Assembly (NCBI RefSeq): GCF_022662575.1
Contig: NZ_JALBFU010000003.1
Location: 60,878 to 124,877, forward strand
DNA from: Luteimonas aquatica
Lineage (GTDB): Bacteria; Pseudomonadota; Gammaproteobacteria; Xanthomonadales; Xanthomonadaceae
DNA: 64,000 nt
Direction of reading: 5' to 3'
The position numbers and the translations under genes are program-made. Shown piece by piece: positions 35,301 to 46,977 of this stretch (its first letter is position 1; the number at the start of each line of letters is the position of its first letter). The notes under the pieces are model-generated. The model was not told the origin of the DNA. It ran no database searches and was given only the letters and a program-made list of their open reading frames with translations.

Positions 35301-35900
35301 ATGCTCAGAATCACCAAGCTGACCGACTACGCCACCGTGGTGCTTACCGTGCTGGCGAGCGATCCCGAAGCCGTCGCCAGCGCCGCCGGGCTGGCCGAGC
35401 GCGCCGGCCTGGAAGTCCCGACCGTCGCCAAGGTGCTCAAGCCCCTGGCCCAGGCCGGCCTGGTCGAAGCCTTCCGCGGCGCCAACGGCGGCTACCGCCT
35501 GGCGCGCGCGCCGGCCGAGATCAGCCTGATCCAGGTCGTCGAAGCCATGGAAGGCCCGCTCGGCATGACCGAATGCAGCCTGCACGCCGGCGCCTGCGGC
35601 CTGGAACGCTCCTGCGGCGTGCGCGCCAACTGGCGCCGCATCAACGACGTGGTCGCCGACGCCCTGCGCGGCATCTCGCTGGCGCAGATGCTCAGCGACA
35701 TCTCATTCGACGCGATCCCGTCGCCATCCATGGCGAAACCCGACAGCCGCCAGACGGACCGGCCTGGTCATCCTGACCGGGCGTTCGGGACCGCAGCCGA
35801 TGCCGATGGGGCATCGGCTAAACGCGCCCCCTCACCCCGCAAGCCAGCCGGCACGCGCGCCGCCTCCCGCGGCATCCCCGCGCGCCTGGCCGCCAGCTGA
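35301..35900 (+). CDS. Rrf2-family Fe-S assembly regulator (SUF type) with extended tail
   Basis: Transcription factor of 199 aa. Residues 1-75 are the winged helix ([45 protein letters not shown]). Three cysteines, Cys92, Cys99 and Cys105, are placed as in IscR-type 2Fe-2S sensors. The family normally ends near residue 145-150. Here the frame continues for about 50 residues, of which ~152-166 are encoded by an inverted copy of the 115-bp repeat core and the rest is basic and low-complexity. It sits 13 bp upstream of sufB and probably represses or activates the operon according to Fe-S status. Confidence 0.88.
   Translation: MLRITKLTDYATVVLTVLASDPEAVASAAGLAERAGLEVPTVAKVLKPLAQAGLVEAFRGANGGYRLARAPAEISLIQVVEAMEGPLGMTECSLHAGACGLERSCGVRANWRRINDVVADALRGISLAQMLSDISFDAIPSPSMAKPDSRQTDRPGHPDRAFGTAADADGASAKRAPSPRKPAGTRAASRGIPARLAAS
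35754..35797 (-). repeat. diverged inverted copy of the 115-bp repeat core
   Basis: The reverse strand begins CTGCGGTCCCGAACGCCCGG and ends GGCCGGTC, matching the conserved CTGCGGTTCCGAACGCCCGG to GGCCGGTC of the tandem units upstream, roughly 37 of 45 positions. The palindrome arms have both changed yet still pair (GGTCA-gga-TGACC). The copy lies inside the coding region of the Rrf2 regulator. A second hairpin (35796-35818) follows. Confidence 0.65.
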
Positions 35901-35913
35901 GAACAGAACCAAC

Positions 35914-37349
<1,436 letters not shown>

Positions 37350-37353
<4 letters not shown>

Positions 37354-37793
37354 AAACCGTACTCCTGCTCGTGCTCACCGCGCTGTCACAAAACGCTTTT
37401 GCCGGGGACAAAGAGAACATTCAATGCAATCCCGACGGCAATCAACTGCAGTTGAATTCCTGCGCATCGGAGGATTTCGCCAAAGCCGACAAGGCGCTCA
37501 ACGGCGTCTACCAGCAGATCCTCTCGGAGTACAAGGACAATCCGCTGTTCCTGGAGAAGCTAAAGGCCGCCCAGCGACTCTGGGTGCGATTGCGCGATGC
37601 CGAGGTCGAGGCGAGATTTCCCATCGGCAAATCCGAGCGAGGCACCGACGTTTGGGGTTCGTCCTATCCGATGAGCGTGGATGCATATCGGGCCGGACTC
37701 ACCCGGCAAAGAACGCGTCAGCTGCATCTCTGGCTCGACGGCCTGCCGGAAGGCGACCTGTCCGCGGGATCGGTCCGCCGGAAGCAGGACTGA
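37350..37793 (+). CDS. LprI-family (DUF1311) secreted protein
   Basis: Exported protein of 147 aa: signal peptide [19 protein letters not shown], then a four-cysteine-type LprI domain ([55 protein letters not shown]). The family includes mycobacterial LprI, a lysozyme inhibitor, but most members are uncharacterised. It has no known link with Fe-S assembly, yet its ATG overlaps the sufB stop by four bases, so it is translated from the suf mRNA. Its base composition is visibly lower in GC than sufB or sufC, which suggests insertion into the operon. Confidence 0.85.
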
Positions 37794-37842
37794 GTGCCAG
37801 GCGTGCGCGCCGGCCTTTCGCCACATCGCCCCAATCCAGACC

Positions 37843-38292
37843 ATGACCCCACGACTGAACTACAAGAAAGCCTCCCCGGACACCTGGAACGCAGTCATCG
37901 GCGTTTCGACGCAGCTCAACGCCGCGTCGATCGACCCGAAACTGCGCGCGCTTATCGAACTGCGCGTCTCGCAGATCAATGGCTGCGCCTACTGCGTCGA
38001 CCTGCACATCCGGGAGCTGCGCAAGCTCGGCGAGAAGGCGCAGCGCATCGACTGCCTGACGGTCTGGCGCGAGGTGGGTTTCTACGACGAGCGCGAGCGT
38101 ACCGCCCTGGCCTGGGCGGAGGCGCTCACGCGCGTCGAACGGACCCAGGCGCCGGACGACGTCTATGAAGCGATGCGCGCGCAGTTCGACGAACGCGCCG
38201 CCGTCGACCTGACCGTCGTCATCAGCCAGATGAACTCGATGAACCGCATCTCGATCGGTTTCCGCGGCCAACCTCCAGCACGCGCCGACTGA
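37843..38292 (+). CDS. carboxymuconolactone decarboxylase / AhpD-like protein
   Basis: Protein of 149 aa of the AhpD-like fold. The redox motif CAYC (Cys48, Cys51) with His55 four residues later (CVDLHI) is the alkylhydroperoxidase AhpD core; MTPRLNYKKASPDTW is typical of the family's short CMD subgroup. It could act as a thiol antioxidant. It lies 49 bp after the LprI-like gene and 29 bp before sufC, inside the suf operon, which would place peroxide defence under the same control as Fe-S assembly. Confidence 0.87.
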   Translation: MTPRLNYKKASPDTWNAVIGVSTQLNAASIDPKLRALIELRVSQINGCAYCVDLHIRELRKLGEKAQRIDCLTVWREVGFYDERERTALAWAEALTRVERTQAPDDVYEAMRAQFDERAAVDLTVVISQMNSMNRISIGFRGQPPARAD

Positions 38293-38321
38293 TCTCCCTA
38301 CCGCCTCCGCATTCCGACATC

Positions 38322-39106
<785 letters not shown>

Positions 39107-39107
<1 letters not shown>

Positions 39108-40402
39108 TGAGCGCGCTGCTGCAGTCGCTGCGCGAGTCGATCCCCGCCGTCCGCGCCTCGAGCGGAGCGGCCGAGGGCGATGCCGCGCGCCAGGCCGCCG
39201 TGGAAGCCGTGCTGCGCGACGGCTTGCCCGGCCCGCGCAGTGAGGCCTGGAAGTACACCCCGCTGCGCGCCCTGGAGCGCCGCGCGTTCGCCCCGTCCAT
39301 AGACCTGCCGGCCTACGACGAGGCCGTGCTCGCCGCGATACCCGCGCCGCGCCTGGTCTTCGTCAACGGCCGCTTCGACGCCGCGCGTTCGGACGCGTCC
39401 GGCCTGCCGGCCGGCGTCGACCTGCGCGCGCAGGCCATCGCCGCGCCTGCCCAGGACGAGGCTCCCCAGGACGCTTCGGGCGGCGATGCGATCTTCGCCA
39501 GGCTCAACGACGCCCTGGCCGAAACCGGCGTACGGCTGCGCGTGGGCGACGGCGCGGTGGTCGAGACGCCCCTGCATCTGGTCTTCGTCGGCGCCGCGCC
39601 CGCGGACGGCCCGCAGCAGGACCTCGCCTGGCATCTGCGCCATGACATCGAGATCGGCGACAACGCCGCGCTGGCGCTGGTCGAGCACCACCTCCACAGC
39701 GGAGCGCACCGCCACCTGGCCAACGCCCGCGTACGCCTGCGCATCGGCACCGAAGCCTGGGTGCAGCACGTACGCATCCAGGCCGAGGCCGAGGGCGCGA
39801 CCGCCGTACTGCGCACCGACGCGACACTCGCACGCGAGGCGGCGTACCACCGGCTCGATCTCGAGCTCGGCACCGCGCTGTCCCGCCACGAGCTCCACGT
39901 CCGCCTCGAAGGCGCCGGCGCGCGCCTGCACGCCAACGGCGTACTGCTCGCCGCCGGCAGGCGCCACCTCGACACGCGCCTGGCCATCGAGCACGCCGCC
40001 CGCGACACCGCCTGCTCGCTGCTGTGGCGCGGCATCGGCGCCGGACGCGGCCATGCCGTGTTCCACGGCGGCATCACCATCCTCGAGGGGGCCGACGGCA
40101 GCGACGCCAGCCTTTCCAACAAGAACCTGCTGCTGAGCGAGAGCGCCGAGATCGACACCCAACCGGTGCTGGTGATCCACGCCGACGAGGTGAAGGCCGC
40201 GCACGGCGCCACGGTCGGCCAGCTCGACCCGACCGCGATGTTCTACCTGCGCTCGCGCGGGCTTCCCGCCGACGCCGCACGGCGCCTGCTGACCGCCGCG
40301 TTCGCGCGCGAGCCGCTGTCCGCGGTCATCGCACCGGCGGAACTGCGCGAGGCGGCGCAGGCGCAGCTCGACGCCGCCCTGCAGGGCCTGGTGGGCGAAT
40401 GA
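39107..40402 (+). CDS. sufD: Fe-S cluster assembly protein SufD
   Basis: SufBCD subunit of 431 aa, paralogue of SufB. The N-terminal segment GPRSEAWKYTPLRALERR and the C-terminal NKNLLLSESAEIDTQPVLVIHADEVKAAHGATVGQLD are diagnostic. The ATG at 39107 overlaps the last base of the sufC stop; a GTG three bases earlier is less likely. Its stop overlaps the sufS ATG (ATGA). Confidence 0.95.
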
Positions 40403-41673
40403 ACGCACCGCACGCCCCCGATCCCTCCACCGCCGTCCGCGGCGAAGACGGCGCGCGCGGGACCGACTGGGCGCGCGTGCGCGCCGACTTCCCGCTGCTG
40501 GACCGCCGCGTCCACGGCAAGCCGCTGATCTACTTCGACTCCGCCAACACCGGGCAGAAGCCGGCGGCGGTGATCGAGACGGTCGACGCCTTCTATCGCC
40601 GCCACAACGCCAACGTCAGCCGCGCCGTGCACCAGCTCGGCAGCGAGGCGACCGAGGCCTACGAGAACGCGCGCCGCAAGCTGGCCCGCTTCCTCAACGT
40701 GCGCGCCGACGAACTGGTGCTGTGCAGCGGCACCACCTTCGCGATCAACCTGGTCGCCTATTCCTGGGCGCTGCCGCAGCTCAAGCCGGGCGACGCCATC
40801 CTGCTCACGCGCATGGAGCACCACGCCAACATCGTGCCGTGGCAGCTGGTGGCCGAGCGCACGGGCGCGGCGATCAAGGTGGTCGAGCTGAAGCCCGACG
40901 GCACGCTCGACCTGGAGATGCTGCACGCGCTGATGACGCCCGAGGTCAGGCTGCTCGCCCTCGCCCATGTCAGCAATGTGCTCGGCACGGTCAACCCGGT
41001 CCGCGAGATCTGCCGCGAGGCGAGGCGCCGCGGCATCGTCACCCTGGTCGACGGCTCGCAGGCCGTGCCGCACCGCCCGGTCGACGTCAAGGCGATCGGC
41101 TGCGACTTCTACGCCTTCACCGGGCACAAGATGTGCGGCCCCACCGGCACCGGCGCGCTGTGGGCGCGCAAGGAACTGCTGGCGGCGATGCCGCCGTTCA
41201 TCGGCGGCGGCGAGATGATCAAGGAAGTCAGCTTCCAGGGCACCGTCTACAACGACGCCCCCTACAAGTTCGAGGCCGGCACGCCCAACATCGCCGGCTT
41301 CGCCGGGCTCGCGGCCGCCGTGGACTACCTGGAAACGCTGGGCATGGCCGACATCGAGGCCCGCGAACAGGCCCTGCTCGCGCACCTGACGGAGGAACTG
41401 TCCGGCGTCGAGGGCCTGCGCATCTTCGGCACCGCGCCGGAAAAGGCGGCGGTGGTGTCGTTCCTGGTCGAGGGCGCGCACGCGCACGACCTGGCCACCC
41501 TGCTCGACCTGGAAGGCGTGGCCATCCGCTCGGGCCAGCATTGCGCGCACCCGCTGCTGCAATGGCTCGGCGTCGCCGCCACCTGCCGCGCGTCGCTGGC
41601 GTTCTACAACACGCACGAGGAAGTGGAGCGTTTCGTGGCGGCGCTGCGCAAGGTACGCAAGCTGCTGGGCTGA
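40399..41673 (+). CDS. sufS: cysteine desulfurase SufS
   Basis: PLP enzyme of 424 aa that takes sulfur from cysteine for cluster assembly. The PLP lysine is Lys244 in FTGHKMCGPTG. The active-site persulfide Cys382 lies in RSGQHCAHP, the group-II form. The ATG at 40399 overlaps the sufD stop. No SufE or SufU partner is encoded in this window, so the sulfur acceptor must lie elsewhere. Confidence 0.96.
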   Translation: MNAPHAPDPSTAVRGEDGARGTDWARVRADFPLLDRRVHGKPLIYFDSANTGQKPAAVIETVDAFYRRHNANVSRAVHQLGSEATEAYENARRKLARFLNVRADELVLCSGTTFAINLVAYSWALPQLKPGDAILLTRMEHHANIVPWQLVAERTGAAIKVVELKPDGTLDLEMLHALMTPEVRLLALAHVSNVLGTVNPVREICREARRRGIVTLVDGSQAVPHRPVDVKAIGCDFYAFTGHKMCGPTGTGALWARKELLAAMPPFIGGGEMIKEVSFQGTVYNDAPYKFEAGTPNIAGFAGLAAAVDYLETLGMADIEAREQALLAHLTEELSGVEGLRIFGTAPEKAAVVSFLVEGAHAHDLATLLDLEGVAIRSGQHCAHPLLQWLGVAATCRASLAFYNTHEEVERFVAALRKVRKLLG

Positions 41674-41715
41674 CGTACCGTCCGGCCGCGCCGGGAAGCG
41701 GTATAGAATTCCGCC

Positions 41716-42240
41716 ATGTCCACGCTCGCCTTCCGCGCCGCCACCGCCGCCGACGTCCCGGCCATCGTCGCGCTCGTCACCTCCGCCTACCGGGGCGATG
41801 CCAGCCGCGTCGGCTGGACCACCGAGGCCGACTTCCTCGACGGCAACCGCATCGACGAAGCGGTGCTGCGCCACGACCTGGAGCGCCCGCGCAGCCGCGT
41901 CGTGCTGGCCGAGCGCGACGGGGCGCTGCTGGCCTGCGCGCACGTCGCCGAGGAGGACGGCCACGGCTATTTCGGCATGTTCTCGGTGGTGCCCGGACTG
42001 CAGAACGGCGGCATCGGCAAGACCGTGCTGGCCGAGTGCGAGCGCATCGCCCGCGACGAATGGACGCTGCCGGCCATGCACATGACGGTGATCGACATCC
42101 GCGAGGAGCTGATCGCCTTCTACGAGCGGCGCGGCTACCGCCGCACCGGCGTCTACAAGCCCTTCCCGCACGGCGACGCGCGCTTCGGCATGCCCAAGCG
42201 CGACGACCTGCGCTTCGAGGTGCTGGAGAAGGCGCTCTAG
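41716..42240 (+). CDS. GNAT family N-acetyltransferase
   Basis: Acetyl-CoA-dependent acetyltransferase of 174 aa. The acetyl-CoA motif A appears as GMFSVVPGLQNGGIGKTVL (about 95-113), and motif B as AFYERRGYRRTGVYKPFP. The ATG at 41716 lies 42 bp after sufS. A TATAGAAT sequence ends only a few bases before it, so a nearly leaderless transcript is possible in addition to read-through from suf. The substrate is unknown. Confidence 0.88.
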   Translation: MSTLAFRAATAADVPAIVALVTSAYRGDASRVGWTTEADFLDGNRIDEAVLRHDLERPRSRVVLAERDGALLACAHVAEEDGHGYFGMFSVVPGLQNGGIGKTVLAECERIARDEWTLPAMHMTVIDIREELIAFYERRGYRRTGVYKPFPHGDARFGMPKRDDLRFEVLEKAL

Positions 42241-42293
42241 CTGTCAGGCCGCCGCCCGCGCCGCCTGGACGAGCACGCCCGAGGAAGCAAGCC

Positions 42294-42614
42294 ATGTCCG
42301 ACTGGATCCGCGTCTGCGCCACCGACGAACTGCTCCCCGGCGAGACCGCCGTGGCCTGGGACGGCGACACGCCGATCCTGGTCTTCAACTACGACGGCGA
42401 CTACTACGCCCTCGAGGACCGCTGCAGCCACGAGGACTTCGAGCTGTCGGCCGGCAGCTTCGACGCCGACGAGGCCACCATCGAGTGCACGCTGCACGGC
42501 GCCAGGTTCGACGTGCGCGACGGCCGCGCCCTGTGCGCGCCGGCCTACGCGCCGGTGCCGAAATTCCCGGTCAAGGTCGAGGACGGGGCGGTCTGGACGC
42601 GCGACGACCGCTGA
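42294..42614 (+). CDS. Rieske-type 2Fe-2S ferredoxin
   Basis: Small (106 aa) electron carrier with both Rieske ligand boxes: Cys44-X-His46 (CSHEDFELS) and Cys65-X2-His68 (CTLHG). It resembles the ferredoxin subunits of non-haem iron oxygenases, but no oxygenase is nearby. GAGGAAG precedes the ATG at 42294. Its position after sufS and GNAT suggests a client or accessory electron donor of the suf locus. Confidence 0.92.
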   Translation: MSDWIRVCATDELLPGETAVAWDGDTPILVFNYDGDYYALEDRCSHEDFELSAGSFDADEATIECTLHGARFDVRDGRALCAPAYAPVPKFPVKVEDGAVWTRDDR

Positions 42615-42654
42615 CGGCGGCACCCGGCGGACCGTCCGAGATTGCGAATCCTTT

Positions 42655-42678
42655 GTAACTGCGAATCATTATCATTAC
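42655..42678 (+). promoter_or_regulatory. candidate Fur box
   Basis: The sequence GTAACTGCGAATCATTATC, followed by ATTAC, has a perfect right half of the Fur consensus (ATCATTATC) and overlapping NATNAT hexamers. It lies about 55 bp before the start of the TonB-dependent receptor gene, in a sharply AT-rich patch. Iron-responsive repression of the whole downstream cluster is the expected consequence. Confidence 0.7.
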
Positions 42679-42728
42679 AATGGCGGGGAGCCGGCCGTCG
42701 CCGGCATGACCTTGGGAAACCGCCCGCA

Positions 42729-45152
42729 ATGAACCGCCCCCTCCTCGCCGCCGCGCCGCTCGCGGCGGCCCTGGCGACCGCGCTCGCCTGCCCTGCCCAC
42801 GCCTCCGAAGCCGCCGCCGGCCCCGCCGCGTCCGCCGAGGCCGACCAGAACCAGCGCGACGCCACCGAGCTCGACACCATCCAGGTCGAGGGCCGCATGG
42901 TGCGCAAGGCGGCCTCGCCCAAGTACACCGAGCCGCTGCTCGACACACCGCAGACCGTCACCGTGGTCACCAAGGACACCATGGACCAGCAGGGCCTGCT
43001 GTCGCTGCGCGACGTGCTCAGCAACCTGCCCGGCATCACCTTCGGCGCCGGCGAAGGCGGCGGCGGCTACGGCGACAGCATCAACCTGCGCGGCTTCAGC
43101 GCCAACACCGACATCACCCTGGACGGCGTGCGCGACAGCGCGCAGTACACGCGCAGCGACACCTTCAACGTCACCTCCCTGGAACTGATCAACGGCGCCA
43201 ACTCGGTGTATTCCGGCGCGGGCTCGGTGGGCGGCACGATCAACCTGGTCAGCAAGACGCCGCACCAAGGCGACGAGCACAGCTTCACCGCCGGCGCGGG
43301 CACCGACGGCTACGGCCGCGTCACCGCCGACAGCAACTTCGACCTGGACAACGGCGTGGCCATCCGCTTGAACGCGATGGGCCACAGCGCCGACGTTCCG
43401 GGCCGCGACGAGGAATTCAATCATCGCTGGGGCTTCGCGCCGTCGATCACCTTCGGGCTGGGCTCCGACACGCGCTTCACGTTGAGCTACCTGCACCAGC
43501 GCGAGAGCAACATGCCGCAGTACGGCGTTCCCTACGCGCTCGGCCAGTTCAACAACGGTCCGTTGCCGGGCGTCGACCCGGAGACCTACTTCGGCTATCG
43601 CAACACCTCGCGCCAGGAGATCGACCTCGACGTCCTGACCGGCGTGTTCGAGACCGATTTCAACGACAACGTGAGCCTGCGCAGCCTCGCCCGCCTGCAG
43701 AAGGTGGACCAGCATTCCAACGTCAGCGCGCTGCAGGGCAACTGGTGCCGCTTCGATGGCACCGACCCGTTCACCGGCGGCGCCTGCGCCCAGATCGCCG
43801 GCAACCGCATGCCGGCCGGCACCTGGTCGCCGACCGGCGGGCCGCGCGGCTACGTGCGCGACACCAAGAACTTCCTCGCCTACAGCCAGACCGACCTGAC
43901 CGCCAGCTTCCAGACCGGCGCCGTGGAACACCACCTGGTCGCCGGCGTGGCGTTCAGCAAGGAGGATTTCGAGCTCGACACCGGCAGCATCTTCCTCAAC
44001 GCCGACGGCAGCGCGTTGCCCAACGACAACACCGCCTATCCGCTGCAGGACCTCCGCCACCCGTACAACATCTGGACGGGCCCGATCAATTACTTCCGCA
44101 CCGGCCGGACCACCGGCAGCTTGAGCAATCAGGCGGTCTACGTCTTCGACACGATGAAGTTCGGCGAACGCTGGCTGCTGAACCTCGGTGCGCGCTACGA
44201 ACACAACGAGGGCGATTCGACCAACTACACCGTCGCCGGCGGCCGCGTCACCGGGAAGGCCGCGGGCTATCCGGCCAGGAACGAAGAGGATCTGTTCTCG
44301 TATCGCGCGGGCCTGACCTACAAGCCCACCGAGAACGGCAGCGTCTACCTGGCCTACGCCAACAGCAAGACGCCGTCCAAGGCCTCGGTCAACGGCTCCT
44401 GCACGCCGACGGGCACCGGCAGCGCCACGGCCGCGCCCAACTGCAACGTCGACCCGGAGACCGCGGTCAGCATCGAGCTCGGCACCAAGTGGGAGGTGCT
44501 GGACAACAAGCTCTCCCTCACCGCCGCGCTGTTCCGCAACGAGCGTAAGAACTACAAGGTCGCCAGCGGCGACCCCATCCTGCCGGACCAGGTCCTGGAC
44601 GGGCGCGCCCGCGTGGACGGCATCGCGCTCGGCGCGGCCGGGCGGATCAACGAGCAGTGGTCGGTCTTCGCCAACTACACCTACCTCGACAGCGAGGTCG
44701 TGCACGGCGTTTCCGACTACTGCGTGCGCAACCCCGGCAAGGGCGGCTGCACCAGCAACGATGCGGCGCATCCGGATCCGTTCAAGGGCAATCCGCTCAC
44801 CAATACGCCCAAGCATTCGGCCAACCTGTGGACCACCTATGCGCTGAACGACTGGACCTTCGGCTACGGCGCCAACTACCAGGGCGGCTTCTACACCCAG
44901 AACAACGGCATGCTCGGCAGCCTGGAACCGTACAAGACCCCGGACTACTGGGTGCACCGCGCCATGGTCGCCTACCAGTTCAACGACAACTTCGCCCTGC
45001 AGTTGAACGTGAACAACATCTTCGACAAGGAGTACTACCTGCGCATCCGCAACAACGTCACCCTCGCCAACGGCGCGGTCGCCAGCGGCAACGGCTGGGC
45101 CACGCCCGGCGAGGGCCGCTCGGCGACGCTGACGGCGACGTACCGGTTCTGA
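42729..45152 (+). CDS. TonB-dependent siderophore receptor (catecholate/Fiu-like)
   Basis: Outer-membrane receptor of 807 aa. A signal peptide (to about residue 25, PAHA-SE) is followed by a plug domain (DTPQTVTVVTKDTMDQQGLLSLRDVLSNLPGI) and a 22-strand barrel ending ATLTATYRF with terminal Phe. The plug resembles receptors for catecholate siderophores. The ATG at 42729 is used; the open frame starts earlier in the leader. A Fur box lies upstream and PiuC, its usual companion, downstream, as in other catecholate receptor loci. Confidence 0.93.
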   Translation: MNRPLLAAAPLAAALATALACPAHASEAAAGPAASAEADQNQRDATELDTIQVEGRMVRKAASPKYTEPLLDTPQTVTVVTKDTMDQQGLLSLRDVLSNLPGITFGAGEGGGGYGDSINLRGFSANTDITLDGVRDSAQYTRSDTFNVTSLELINGANSVYSGAGSVGGTINLVSKTPHQGDEHSFTAGAGTDGYGRVTADSNFDLDNGVAIRLNAMGHSADVPGRDEEFNHRWGFAPSITFGLGSDTRFTLSYLHQRESNMPQYGVPYALGQFNNGPLPGVDPETYFGYRNTSRQEIDLDVLTGVFETDFNDNVSLRSLARLQKVDQHSNVSALQGNWCRFDGTDPFTGGACAQIAGNRMPAGTWSPTGGPRGYVRDTKNFLAYSQTDLTASFQTGAVEHHLVAGVAFSKEDFELDTGSIFLNADGSALPNDNTAYPLQDLRHPYNIWTGPINYFRTGRTTGSLSNQAVYVFDTMKFGERWLLNLGARYEHNEGDSTNYTVAGGRVTGKAAGYPARNEEDLFSYRAGLTYKPTENGSVYLAYANSKTPSKASVNGSCTPTGTGSATAAPNCNVDPETAVSIELGTKWEVLDNKLSLTAALFRNERKNYKVASGDPILPDQVLDGRARVDGIALGAAGRINEQWSVFANYTYLDSEVVHGVSDYCVRNPGKGGCTSNDAAHPDPFKGNPLTNTPKHSANLWTTYALNDWTFGYGANYQGGFYTQNNGMLGSLEPYKTPDYWVHRAMVAYQFNDNFALQLNVNNIFDKEYYLRIRNNVTLANGAVASGNGWATPGEGRSATLTATYRF

Positions 45153-45209
45153 TGCGGCGGTGCGGCGCCGGATAGGCCATAGTGGCGGCGAGCGCACCGA
45201 GGACACACC

Positions 45210-45896
45210 ATGCTACTGCCCATCCCCGAGCTCCTGAGCAAGGAACAGCTGGCGCATTTCCGCGCCCGCCTGGACGCGGCCGACTGGGCCGACGGCCGCG
45301 CCACGGCCGGCCACCAGTCGGCCAGGGCCAAGGACAACGCGCAGCTGCCGGAGGATTCGCCGGTGGCGCGCGAGCTCGGGGCGCTGGTGCTGGAGGCGCT
45401 CTCGCGCAACAGCACCTTCTTTTCGGCGGCCCTGCCCAAGCGCATCTATCCGCCGCTGTTCAACCGCTACGCCGGCGGCCAATCGTTCGGCTACCACGTC
45501 GACAACGCGATCCGCTACGACCGCAGCGGCGGCCGCGCCGAGGCGGTGCGCACCGACCTGTCGGCGACGCTGTTCCTCAGCGAGCCGCAGGACTACGACG
45601 GCGGCGAGCTGGTGATCGAGGACACCTTCGGCACCCAGCAGGTGAAGCTCGCGGCCGGCGACCTGGTGCTGTATCCGGGCACCAGCCTGCACAAGGTGCT
45701 GCCGGTGACGCGCGGCGCGCGCCTGGCCTCGTTCTTCTGGATCCAGAGCATGCTGCGCGAGGACGCGCAGCGACGGCTGATGTTCGAGCTGGACGTGTCG
45801 ATCCGGCGCCTCACGCAGTCGGTGCCCGAGCACCCGGCGCTGGTGCAGCTGACCGGCGTCTACCACAACCTGCTGCGGCGCTGGGCCGAGCCGTGA
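45210..45896 (+). CDS. piuC: PKHD-type Fe(II)/2-oxoglutarate hydroxylase PiuC
   Basis: Dioxygenase of 228 aa. The iron triad is His96-X-Asp98 (YHVDNAIR) and His161 (GTSLHKV), with Arg171 as the 2-oxoglutarate ligand. It is the family encoded beside PiuA/Fiu receptors and induced by iron starvation; the biochemical target is unsettled. The start ATG at 45210 is preceded by GAGGACACACC. Its stop overlaps the GTG of the PepSY gene (GTGA). Confidence 0.92.
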   Translation: MLLPIPELLSKEQLAHFRARLDAADWADGRATAGHQSARAKDNAQLPEDSPVARELGALVLEALSRNSTFFSAALPKRIYPPLFNRYAGGQSFGYHVDNAIRYDRSGGRAEAVRTDLSATLFLSEPQDYDGGELVIEDTFGTQQVKLAAGDLVLYPGTSLHKVLPVTRGARLASFFWIQSMLREDAQRRLMFELDVSIRRLTQSVPEHPALVQLTGVYHNLLRRWAEP

Positions 45897-46537
45897 GCGG
45901 GAGCCGGCACGCGACCGCAGACATCGCCGCGCAGCAGCGCCGCGGTTTCTGGCTGCGCACGCTGCATCAGTGGCACTGGATCAGCTCGGCGGTGTGCCTG
46001 GTCGGCATGCTGCTGTTCGCCGTCACCGGCATCACCCTCAACCATGCCGCGAAGATCGAGGGCAGTCCGCGCGTCAGCAACCAGAAGCTGGTGCTGCCGG
46101 CGCCCCTGCGCGCGGGGCTGGGCCAGCGCGCTTCCGGCAACGCGCCGCTGCCTGCGGCCGTCGCCGACTGGCTGGACGAGCGCCTGGCCGTGTCCATCGG
46201 CGGGCGCGAAGCCGAGTGGTCGGAGGACGAAGTCTATCTGTCGATGCCCGGCCCCGGCGCCGACGCCTGGCTCAGCATCCAGCGCGGCGACGGTGCCGTG
46301 GAATACGAGCGCACCGACCGCGGCTGGATCTCCTATCTCAACGACCTGCACAAGGGCCGCAATGCCGGGCCGGCCTGGGGCTGGTTCATCGACGTCTTCG
46401 CCATCGCCTGCGTGGTGTTCACGGTCACCGGGCTCTGGCTGCTGCAGCTGCACGCGCGCCAGCGCCGCATGACCTGGCCCTACGTCGGCCTCGGCCTGCT
46501 GGTGCCGGTGCTGCTGGCGCTGATCTTCATTCATTAG
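45893..46537 (+). CDS. PepSY-associated membrane protein
   Basis: Inner-membrane protein of 214 aa. Helix 1 ([23 protein letters not shown]) is preceded by LHQWHW. A periplasmic PepSY-like domain (about 55-150, ending [10 protein letters not shown]) follows, then two more helices ([22 protein letters not shown] and [18 protein letters not shown]). Histidines next to the helices are typical of PepSY ferric-reductase-type proteins that may bind haem. The GTG start at 45893 is coupled to piuC. The stop is followed immediately by the 54-bp repeat array. Confidence 0.86.
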   Translation: MSGSRHATADIAAQQRRGFWLRTLHQWHWISSAVCLVGMLLFAVTGITLNHAAKIEGSPRVSNQKLVLPAPLRAGLGQRASGNAPLPAAVADWLDERLAVSIGGREAEWSEDEVYLSMPGPGADAWLSIQRGDGAVEYERTDRGWISYLNDLHKGRNAGPAWGWFIDVFAIACVVFTVTGLWLLQLHARQRRMTWPYVGLGLLVPVLLALIFIH

Positions 46538-46540
46538 ATG

Positions 46541-46972
46541 ATCGTCCCTGATCAAGAGCTCGGCCGTCCGTGGCCGGACTTTCCCTTAGAGACGATCGTC
46601 CCTGATCCAGAGCTCGGCCGTCCGTGGCCGGACTTTCCCTTAGAGACGATCGTCCCTGATCCAGAGCTCGGCCGTCCGTGGCCGGACTTTCCCTTAGAGA
46701 CGATCGTCCCTGATCAAGAGCTCGGCCGTCCGTGGCCGGACTTTCCATTAGAGACGATCGTCCCTGATCAAGAGCTCGGCCGTCCGTGGCCGGACTTTCC
46801 ATGAGAGACGATCGTCCCTGATCAAGAGCTCGGCCGGCCGTGGCCGGACTTTCCATTAGAGACGAGCGTCCCTGAACAAGAGCTCGGCCGTCCGTGGCCG
46901 GACTGTCCATTAGAGACGATCGTCCCTGATCAAGAGCTCGGCCGTCCGTGGCCGGACTTTCCATAAAAGAGG
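46541..46972. repeat. eight tandem copies of a 54-bp repeat
   Basis: The word ATCGTCCCTGAT recurs every 54 bp at 46541, 46595, 46649, 46703, 46757, 46811, 46865 (variant) and 46919. Each unit has CGGCC-gtccgt-GGCCG as a hairpin core and ends GGACTTTCC plus a variable tail. Copies 1-3 have CCCTTAGAGAC and later copies CCATTAGAGAC or CCATGAGAGAC. The array fills the gap between the PepSY and DUF2271 genes, and the last tail supplies AAAAGAGG, the ribosome site of DUF2271. As 54 is a multiple of 3, long frames with 18-residue repeats are open on both strands, but I see no sign that they are translated. There are no spacers, so it is not CRISPR. Confidence 0.93.
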
Positions 46973-46977
46973 TTTCC

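Noticed and set aside
42615..42728. Riboswitch in the leader of the TonB-dependent receptor
   Set aside because: Too short for a cobalamin or similar riboswitch, no box sequences seen; a Fur site explains the AT-rich stretch.
46541..46972. CRISPR array
   Set aside because: Units are contiguous with no unique spacers, and no cas genes are present.
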